DNA from: Sphingomonas hankookensis
GTDB taxonomy: Bacteria; Pseudomonadota; Alphaproteobacteria; Sphingomonadales; Sphingomonadaceae
Length of the DNA stretch: 43,722 nt
NCBI RefSeq assembly: GCF_022664465.1
Contig: NZ_JAKREV010000011.1
Coordinates: 1-43,722 of the forward strand
Reading direction: 5' to 3'
The notes under the pieces were generated by a model. That model did not search any database, was not told where the DNA came from, and saw nothing but the letters and a program-made list of their open reading frames with translations. Position 1 is the first letter of the stretch, and each line of letters opens with the position of its first letter. A program made the translations under genes and the position numbers. Of this stretch, positions 38,120-43,722 are shown piece by piece.

Positions 38120-38836
38120 CTAGAACGAATAGGACGTCATGATCAGCAGGCCGCTTTGCGAGCCGCGGCGGAAGCGGACCTCCTTTTCGGTGCCGGGCGG
38201 GGCCTGATTCTCGACGAAGCCGTCGCCGAGGAGTTGAGTGTTGACGTCGTAGAGGACGCCGATGCCGATGTTGAAGCTGGCGGAGGTTTCCTGTCGGCGG
38301 CGCAGGCCGATCATGACACCCGCGCCGATCGCGTCGATGATATTGTCGGTGCCCGGCTGGATCGCCATGAATGGTCCGATCCCGAAATTCTTGCGCCGGT
38401 TGTCGCAATCCTCCTTCTGATCGGGATAGTCCTTCATCGTGTCGCAAAAGGCGCCGCTATAGTTTCCGAGTGCGGCAGAGGGCGGCGTGAAGAAATAATG
38501 CGATTCGAGGATCAGTCGCGCGCGGACATTTTCGGTGCGGGTGACGCGGACGATATTGTCGACGATCGTCGCTTCCTTGACGCGCTGGTTGTTGCCGAGA
38601 TCGTAGGAGAAGGCGACGCCGATGCCGAAATCGATGCCGCCGAATTTCTGGCGGCCATCATCGTCGTCGGCCAGATTGGCGGGGCTGGTCGTGACCTTTG
38701 TGCCCGCCGCATCGGTGGTCGTGGTGACGACGCCCTGCTTGGCGGCGGCAACGGCTTCGGCACTGGGTGCGATGGTCTGGGCATAGGCGGCCGGCGACAG
38801 GCCGGCGAGCGCCACCGGCAACAACAGACGAATCAT
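38120..38836 (-). CDS. Exported outer-membrane-like beta-barrel protein, unknown function
   Basis: A 238-residue protein starting at ATG 38836 with a signal peptide (MIRLLLPVALAGLSPAAYAQ). A Thr/Ala-rich linker is followed by strand-rich sequence (FGGIDFGIGVAFSYDLG, ARLILESHYFF, FGIGPFMAIQPG, IGAGVMIGLRR, FNIGIGVLYDV) ending LLIMTSYSF with terminal Phe, as in outer-membrane barrels. GGGGGAAAAG lies upstream. The stop codon sits in the CTAG target of the IS5 element, so the insertion landed exactly at the gene end and left it complete. Confidence 0.75.
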   Translation of the reverse strand: MIRLLLPVALAGLSPAAYAQTIAPSAEAVAAAKQGVVTTTTDAAGTKVTTSPANLADDDDGRQKFGGIDFGIGVAFSYDLGNNQRVKEATIVDNIVRVTRTENVRARLILESHYFFTPPSAALGNYSGAFCDTMKDYPDQKEDCDNRRKNFGIGPFMAIQPGTDNIIDAIGAGVMIGLRRRQETSASFNIGIGVLYDVNTQLLGDGFVENQAPPGTEKEVRFRRGSQSGLLIMTSYSF

Positions 38837-39120
38837 GATCTTTTCCCCCGGATCGATGCGAACGCGGGAGATACGCCCCCACCGGACCATAGTCGGTCGC
38901 GGCATGGCGTAGCGGGCAGCTGGCTTCGTTCCGGAGGTAATGTGCGGGAATTGCGTTGAAATCGGAGGGTTTGGATCACGCGCAGCGGTCAAAGTTCACT
39001 AAGTTCACACTCGTGCGCGTTTCGTGACACGCATGACCTTGCCCGTCGCGGCAGGGGGCAGGATGGACGGAATCAAAGAGCGCCAGCGATTATGGCGATG
39101 CGACCGCGTGTAGGAAACCG

Positions 39121-40605
39121 TTACCCGCCCAGCGCCTTTTGCCGCCGGCGCTGTACCGACGAACCGAGCCCGATCGCCTCGCGGTACTTCGCGACCGTCC
39201 GCCTCGCGATGTCGAAGCCCTTGGCGTTGAGCAGTTCGACCAGCGTGTCGTCGGACAGGATCTTCTTGGGGTCCTCGCCCGCGATCAGCGTGCGGATCGC
39301 GTCCTTGACCGCCAGCGCCGACACCGCCTCACCACCATCGGCCGACTGGATCGCCGAGGTGAAGAAGAATTTCAGTTCGAACAGCCCGCGCGGGCAGGAG
39401 AGATATTTGTTCGAGGTCACCCGGCTGACGGTTGATTCGTGCATCTCGATCGCTTCGGCGACCTTGGCCAGCGTCAGCGGGCGGAGATGGGCGACGCCCT
39501 GACGAAAGAACGCCTCCTGCTGCTTCACGATCTCGGTCGCGACCTTCAGGATGGTGCGCTGGCGCTGGTCGAGCGCCTTGACCAGCCAGTTGGCGCTGGC
39601 GAGGCAGTCGGACAGCCACGCCTTGGACGATTTGTCGCCATTGGCGCTGAGTTCGGCATAATAGCCGCGATTGACCAGCACGCGCGGCAGGGTGGCGCCG
39701 TTGATTTCGACCGCCCAGCCAGCGGCGCGGGGCGCGACGAACAGGTCGGGGACGACCGATTGCGTGCGCTCCCCGCCGAAGCGGCAGCCGGGTTTCGGAT
39801 CGTAGCTGCGCAGCTCGCGGATCATGTCCGTCAGGTCTTCGTCGTCGACGTCGCAGATGCGGCGCAGCTGCGGCAGCGCGCCGCGCGCGACGAGGTCGAG
39901 ATTGTCGATCAACCGCGCCATGCAGGGATCGTAGCGGTCGACCTCCGTCGCCTGGATCGTCAGGCATTCCGCCAGGCTGCGCGCGCCGACGCCGCTGGGG
40001 TCGAAGGTCTGGACGATGCCCAGCACCGCTTCGACGCGGGCGAGCGGCACGCCCAAGCGGTTGGCGATGTCGAGCAGCGAGGCCGACAGATAGCCGCATT
40101 CGTCGATCTGGTCGATGATCGCGCTTGCGATGAACAGCTCGGCCCCGGCGACGCAGGCGCCGGCCTGTTGCAGCAGATGGTCGGTGAGCGAGATGTCGTC
40201 GCTGGCGAAGGCGTCGAGGTCGGGCGCGTCCTCATAGCCGCCGCTACCGGTCGCCGCGAGGCCGAGGCCGCCGTCGAGCGAGCCGACGCCGTCCGACGCG
40301 CTGTCGTGGTGGAAGGTTTCGCCCAAGTCCATGTCGAGCGATTCGCCGCTCGCCGCGCCGATCCCGAGCAGTTCGTCCGACCCGGCGGGTTCGCTGGAGA
40401 CGGGCGCTTCGCGCGCTTCGAACGGGGCGTCGTCTTCGCTGCCGGTGCTGCCCGAATCGAGCAGCGGGTTCCTCTCGACCTCTTCGGCGATGAACCCCTC
40501 GATCTCCAGATTCGACAGCGCGAGCAGGCGGATCGCCTGCTGCAGCTGCGGCGTCATCACCAGCGATTGCGACTGGCGCAGGTCGAGGCGAGGGGCGAGG
40601 CTCAT
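39121..40605 (-). CDS. rpoN: RNA polymerase sigma-54 factor
   Basis: A 494-residue sigma-54. Region I is Gln/Leu-rich (LDLRQSQSLVMTPQLQQAIRLLALSNLEIEGFIAEEVERNPLL). An acidic region II follows, then the core-binding domain, the HTH (LTLAKVAEAIEMHESTVSRVTSNKYLSCPRG) and the RpoN box ARRTVAKYREA near the C-terminus. Sigma-54 directs enhancer-dependent genes such as nitrogen or flagellar functions. It starts 5 bases after lptB ends, in the usual alphaproteobacterial order. No hpf/raiA gene follows directly; 38837-39120 holds only intergenic DNA with a short direct repeat AAGTTCAC. Confidence 0.96.
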   Translation of the reverse strand: MSLAPRLDLRQSQSLVMTPQLQQAIRLLALSNLEIEGFIAEEVERNPLLDSGSTGSEDDAPFEAREAPVSSEPAGSDELLGIGAASGESLDMDLGETFHHDSASDGVGSLDGGLGLAATGSGGYEDAPDLDAFASDDISLTDHLLQQAGACVAGAELFIASAIIDQIDECGYLSASLLDIANRLGVPLARVEAVLGIVQTFDPSGVGARSLAECLTIQATEVDRYDPCMARLIDNLDLVARGALPQLRRICDVDDEDLTDMIRELRSYDPKPGCRFGGERTQSVVPDLFVAPRAAGWAVEINGATLPRVLVNRGYYAELSANGDKSSKAWLSDCLASANWLVKALDQRQRTILKVATEIVKQQEAFFRQGVAHLRPLTLAKVAEAIEMHESTVSRVTSNKYLSCPRGLFELKFFFTSAIQSADGGEAVSALAVKDAIRTLIAGEDPKKILSDDTLVELLNAKGFDIARRTVAKYREAIGLGSSVQRRRQKALGG

Positions 40606-40610
40606 GGCGG

Positions 40611-41396
40611 TTAGAGTTCGAACCCTTCGCCGAGATAGAGCCGGCGGACATTGGCGTCGGCGACCAGTTCGGCGGGTGATCCGGCGAACAGCACCCGCCC
40701 GTCATAGATGATGTAGGCGCGGTCGACGATTTCCAGCGTCTCGCGGACATTGTGATCGGTGATGAGCACGCCGATGCCGCGCGATTTCAGCTGGATGACA
40801 AGGTCGCGAATGTCGGCGATCGAGATCGGGTCGATGCCGGCGAACGGTTCGTCGAGCAGGATGATCGTCGGATTGGCGGCCAGTGCGCGGGCGATCTCCG
40901 CCCGCCGCCGCTCGCCACCCGACAGCGCCATGGCGGACGCCGTGCGCAGGCGGGTGAGACCGAATTCGTCGAGCAGCTGTTCGAGCCGCGCGGCGCGCGC
41001 CGTCTTGTCCGGCTCGGCCAGTTCGAGGACGGCGAGGATGTTCTTTTCGACCGACAATCCGCGGAAGATCGAGGTTTCCTGCGGCAGATAACCGAGCCCC
41101 AGGATCGCGCGGCGATACATGGGCAGCGCGGTAATATCCTCGCCGTCCAGCAGGATACGGCCGGCATCGGGCTTTACGAGGCCCATCGCGGAATAGAAGC
41201 TGGTGGTCTTGCCCGCGCCATTGGGGCCGAGCAGGCCGACGACCTCACCGCGACCAACCGACATCGACACGTCGGACAGTACGACGCGCTTGTCGTACGA
41301 CTTGGCGATCGACACGACCGACAGGCCGCGATCGGACGGAATCTCCGCGAACGGGCGGGCTTCGGTGGCGGGAGTCAGCAGGGTGGTGTCGGGCAT
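40611..41396 (-). CDS. lptB: LPS export ABC transporter ATP-binding protein LptB
   Basis: A 261-residue ATPase of the LptB2FG lipopolysaccharide export machine. Walker A is GPNGAGKTTSF, the Q-loop is YLPQETSIFRGLSV, the signature is LSGGERRR, Walker B is IILLDEPFAGIDP, and the switch His is in LITDHNVRETL. ATG 41396 is chosen over an upstream TTG. A 20-residue extra N-terminus precedes the ABC fold. It lies about 310 bases after lptA, with a repeat between. Confidence 0.96.
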   Translation of the reverse strand: MPDTTLLTPATEARPFAEIPSDRGLSVVSIAKSYDKRVVLSDVSMSVGRGEVVGLLGPNGAGKTTSFYSAMGLVKPDAGRILLDGEDITALPMYRRAILGLGYLPQETSIFRGLSVEKNILAVLELAEPDKTARAARLEQLLDEFGLTRLRTASAMALSGGERRRAEIARALAANPTIILLDEPFAGIDPISIADIRDLVIQLKSRGIGVLITDHNVRETLEIVDRAYIIYDGRVLFAGSPAELVADANVRRLYLGEGFEL

Positions 41397-41550
41397 CGGC
41401 AACGTCCTGATCGCATGGCGATGGTTATCGAAGCGTTACCGCTGCGACTTTGGCAGGATTATTGCATGACGGGCGGTGAAAAGGGAAGTGCGGATCGGTG
41501 GTTCGGGTTGGATACGCGGCCAGTTTACAGCGACGTCCGCTATCCATTCC

Positions 41551-41628
41551 GTCACCCCGGGCCTGACCCGCGATCCGCTTCTTCCCCGCGTCAGGAGATG
41601 CGGGACGTCGGGTCAAGCCCGGGGTGAC
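41551..41628. repeat. Long inverted repeat between lptA and lptB
   Basis: GTCACCCCGGGCCTGACCCG (41551-41570) pairs with 41609-41628 with one mismatch across a 38-base loop. This is the common sphingomonad intergenic unit. It occupies the gap 41397-41706, in which I see no gene, and may end or process the transcript between the two lpt genes. Confidence 0.75.
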
Positions 41629-41706
41629 GATGGGGCCTGGGTTTTCGGCTTGTTACCGAGCGTCACCTGCCCGAGTGGGCGTCGCATCGGCGACGCAGTC
41701 GAAGCA

Positions 41707-42252
41707 CTAATTCCGCTTGGGCACCGAGAAGCGCCCGGTCACGCGTCCGCCGCTCTGCTGTACGCCGCTGCTGCCGGGCGTCGTGCCGCCGCCCACGCCC
41801 GATCCGTCGATCGTCGCGCGGCCGGTGTCGAGGTCGATCGACAGCCGCCCGCCGTTCAGGGTGTTGGCACCCTGGGTCAGCCGCACGCCGCCGATCATCG
41901 TCACCACGCGGCGGTTGATGTCGTAGACGGCGAAGCGCGACTTGGCGGTCTGGTCGGGCCGGGTCAGGGTGACGTTGCCCGTCGCGTCGATCCGCGTCGC
42001 CTGTGGCGCGCCGTCGGTGATCTGTCCGGTATAGGCGATGACGACCCGGTCGGCGTTCAGCGTCATCGTCGACTGGCGGAACACCGCGCCGCCGGTGAAG
42101 ACCGCACGCTGCTGCTTGTCCTGCAACTCGATCGCGTTGGCCGAAATGTCGATCGGCGCGTTCGAATCATGTCGCGTCTGCGCCGGGGCGGACCCCGCGA
42201 TGGCGAGGAGGCCGATGGTGGCGACAAGGCCCGGTAGCGCATGGCGAATCAT
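41707..42252 (-). CDS. lptA: LPS transport periplasmic protein LptA
   Basis: A 181-residue exported protein (signal MIRHALPGLVATIGLLAIAGSAPAQ) with the OstA/LptA jelly-roll repeats: PIDISANAIELQDKQQRAVFTGGAVFRQSTMTLNADRVVIAY, then ATGNVTLTRPDQTAKSRFAVYDINRRVVTMIGGVRLTQG. It forms the periplasmic bridge for LPS. The C-terminal Gly/Ser-rich tail is not part of the fold. It starts 6 bases after lptC. Confidence 0.93.
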   Translation of the reverse strand: MIRHALPGLVATIGLLAIAGSAPAQTRHDSNAPIDISANAIELQDKQQRAVFTGGAVFRQSTMTLNADRVVIAYTGQITDGAPQATRIDATGNVTLTRPDQTAKSRFAVYDINRRVVTMIGGVRLTQGANTLNGGRLSIDLDTGRATIDGSGVGGGTTPGSSGVQQSGGRVTGRFSVPKRN

Positions 42253-42258
42253 GGGCGA

Positions 42259-42897
42259 CTATTTCGTGCGTGCGGGGTCGATGCGCAAGCGCGCATTGCC
42301 GGTGAGGCGCACGGTGCGTTCCTCGAGATCGGCGTCGAGGCGGTCGCCGCTGAAATTGCCCATCGACGTGGTGCCGGTGACCGCGCTGCCGCTGCGCAGG
42401 CGGCGGGTCTTGAGGTCGACGGTCGCGTTGGTGGTGTCGAGCGAATAGCCGTTGGCGGCGCGGAACTGGATCGGCCCCAGCACATCGACCTGTTCCGAAC
42501 GCATGTCGTAGCGCCCGCGCGGTGCCGTCAGGCGGGCAGGACCATCGGCAAGGCGGATGCCGGCGGCCAGTTCCTGCATCTGTACGATCGGTTCGGCCGA
42601 ACTCTTCTGCACCGCCGACCCGGCATCGATTACGAATGGCTGGCCCTTGGCATCCTGTCCGCGATATTCGGCGGCGCGCAGCCGCATGCGTTCCTGCGCG
42701 ACGTCGACCTTGTTTTTGTCGAGCACGAAGCTGGTATCGCCGCGCATGAACAACGGCGCCATCACCAGGAACGCCGCCAGCACGCCGATGGCGATCGGCA
42801 GCGCGATCATCAGCAGCGCGATCAGCCGGTCGTGCGCACTGCCGGGCGCAGCGCGGCGCTGGCGGCGCGAACGTTCCTGGCGGGCGATCTCGGACAT
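42259..42897 (-). CDS. lptC: LPS export inner-membrane-anchored protein LptC
   Basis: A 212-residue protein with one N-terminal membrane anchor (LIALLMIALPIAIGVLAAFLVMAPLF) and a beta-jelly-roll periplasmic part (FVIDAGSAVQ, LTAPRGRYDMRSEQVDVLGPIQFRAANGYSLDTTNATVDL, TSMGNFSGDRLDADLEERTVRLTGNARLRI). It passes LPS from LptB2FG to LptA. It lies 15 bases downstream of the RNase D-like gene. Confidence 0.92.
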   Translation of the reverse strand: MSEIARQERSRRQRRAAPGSAHDRLIALLMIALPIAIGVLAAFLVMAPLFMRGDTSFVLDKNKVDVAQERMRLRAAEYRGQDAKGQPFVIDAGSAVQKSSAEPIVQMQELAAGIRLADGPARLTAPRGRYDMRSEQVDVLGPIQFRAANGYSLDTTNATVDLKTRRLRSGSAVTGTTSMGNFSGDRLDADLEERTVRLTGNARLRIDPARTK

Positions 42898-42912
42898 GGT
42901 TGAGCGGCGTCC

Positions 42913-43533
42913 TTAGATGTGGGCGAAAATGTCGGTTTCGGGCCAGCCGGCGAGGTCGAGCCGCGCACGGTGCGGCAGGAAGTCGAAGCAGGCCTGTGCC
43001 AGATCGGTGCGGCCTTCGCGGGCGAGGCGCTTGGTCAGCTCCTCGCGCAACGCGTGGAGGAAGCGCACGTCGGACGCGGCATAGTCGCGTTGCGCTTCCG
43101 ACAGCACCGGCCCGCCCCAGTCGGACGATTGCTGCTGCTTGGAGATATCCTGTCCCAGCAGTTCGCGGACCAGCTCCTTCAGCCCATGGCGGTCGGTGTA
43201 GGTGCGCACCAGCCGCGACGCGATCTTGGTACAGAAGACGGGAGCGGCGACGACGCCAAGATAATGCTCGATCGCCGCGAGGTCGAAGCGGCCGAAGTGA
43301 TAGAGCTTCACCCGCGCCGGATCGGCCAGCACCGCCTTCAGGTTCGGCGCGGCATAGTCGCTGCCGGGGTTGAAGCGGACGAGATGCTGGTCCTCGCCCC
43401 CGTCGGACAGCTGGACCACGCACAGCCGGTCGCGCGGGGTGATGAGGCCCATCGTCTCGGTATCGACGGCGATGTCGGCGCCCGGCGCGAAGACGCCCTC
43501 GGGCAGGTCTTCTTCATGGAAATACACGGTCAT
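42913..43533 (-). CDS. Short RNase D-like 3'-5' exonuclease
   Basis: A 206-residue DEDDy exonuclease without the HRDC domains of full RNase D. Acidic residues are in IAVDTETMGL, YHFGRFDLAAIEHYLG and the Y-x3-D of DYAASDVRFLHALREEL. It trims RNA 3' ends, perhaps tRNA. The single-domain form next to lptC is common in sphingomonads. Confidence 0.9.
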   Translation of the reverse strand: MTVYFHEEDLPEGVFAPGADIAVDTETMGLITPRDRLCVVQLSDGGEDQHLVRFNPGSDYAAPNLKAVLADPARVKLYHFGRFDLAAIEHYLGVVAAPVFCTKIASRLVRTYTDRHGLKELVRELLGQDISKQQQSSDWGGPVLSEAQRDYAASDVRFLHALREELTKRLAREGRTDLAQACFDFLPHRARLDLAGWPETDIFAHI

Positions 43534-43542
43534 GGTCTGCGC

Positions 43543-43722
43543 CTAGCGGTTGCAGCGCGTTTTGAAAACTCGCTGGCGCGAGTTTTGCGGTGCCGGCCCG
43601 CTCCCCCGCCCGGCCACCCACAGCGTATCCTCGATGGCTTTTGAGGATTTGCGGCCGTCGAAGATCCTGACGCGCCAGTCGTCGACCGCCACTCCCGGCA
43701 CGGCGTCCGCCGCCGCCGCGAC
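43543..43722 (-). CDS. 3' end of an unidentified gene (partial)
   Basis: The minus strand is open from the window edge to the TAG at 43543-43545 (59 codons). It contains VDDWRVRIFDGRKSSKAIEDTLWVAGRG and a basic tail. Composition is coding-like, but I do not recognise it and the body lies outside. Confidence 0.45.
   Translation of the reverse strand, partial: VAAAADAVPGVAVDDWRVRIFDGRKSSKAIEDTLWVAGRGSGPAPQNSRQRVFKTRCNR
43565..43586. repeat. Short perfect hairpin in the cut-off gene end
   Basis: AAAACTCGC (43565-43573), a 4-base loop, and GCGAGTTTT (43578-43586). With T-rich ends on both strands it could act as a terminator, although it lies inside the open frame. Confidence 0.45.

Overview
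The window is high-GC DNA from an alphaproteobacterium, most likely a sphingomonad (Sphingomonas or a relative). This rests on the order lptC-lptA-lptB-rpoN, a gltD-gltB operon, an NDUFA9-like/uppP pair, STN-type TonB receptors with FecI/FecR, a short lasso-peptide cluster of the sphingomonad type, and the repeat units. The assignment is by recognition, not by a database search.

Region 1 (1-2817): the start of an Fnr-type regulator is coupled to hemN. Two FNR-like boxes sit in front of hemN, and a small unknown gene plus a GntR regulator run the other way. Region 2 (2873-13915, minus strand) is one long catabolic operon: FecI sigma, FecR anti-sigma, TonB-dependent receptor, alpha/beta hydrolase, GH1 beta-glucosidase, HSL-type esterase, a second alpha/beta hydrolase and an AlkK-like acyl-CoA ligase. 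Most junctions overlap or lie within 20 bases. The set suggests import, de-esterification, de-glycosylation and CoA activation of an acylated glycoside or glycolipid.

Region 3 (13971-20004) is accessory: TetR with paired operators facing an SGNH hydrolase, a cytochrome P450, an ECF sigma factor with an ABM monooxygenase, a decayed IS481-family transposase, and a second ABM protein divergent from a MarR regulator.

Region 4 (20405-26730) is a mobile island. A lasso-peptide precursor and a B1-B2 leader peptidase look intact, but the cyclase carries a 1-base frameshift and is then cut off and joined to the 3' end of a conjugative trbI gene. DUF2274, an excisionase-like gene, hipBA with four tandem operators and a tyrosine integrase follow, next to tRNA-Leu(CAG), the probable integration site. 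The lasso system therefore looks crippled by a deletion.

Region 5 (26865-43722) is core genome: NDUFA9-like SDR, uppP, gltD-DUF2059-gltB, a STAS-like protein, a membrane protein, a GST, an IS5-family insertion with target duplication CTAG, an outer-membrane-like protein, rpoN, lptB, lptA, lptC, a short RNase D and a cut-off gene end.
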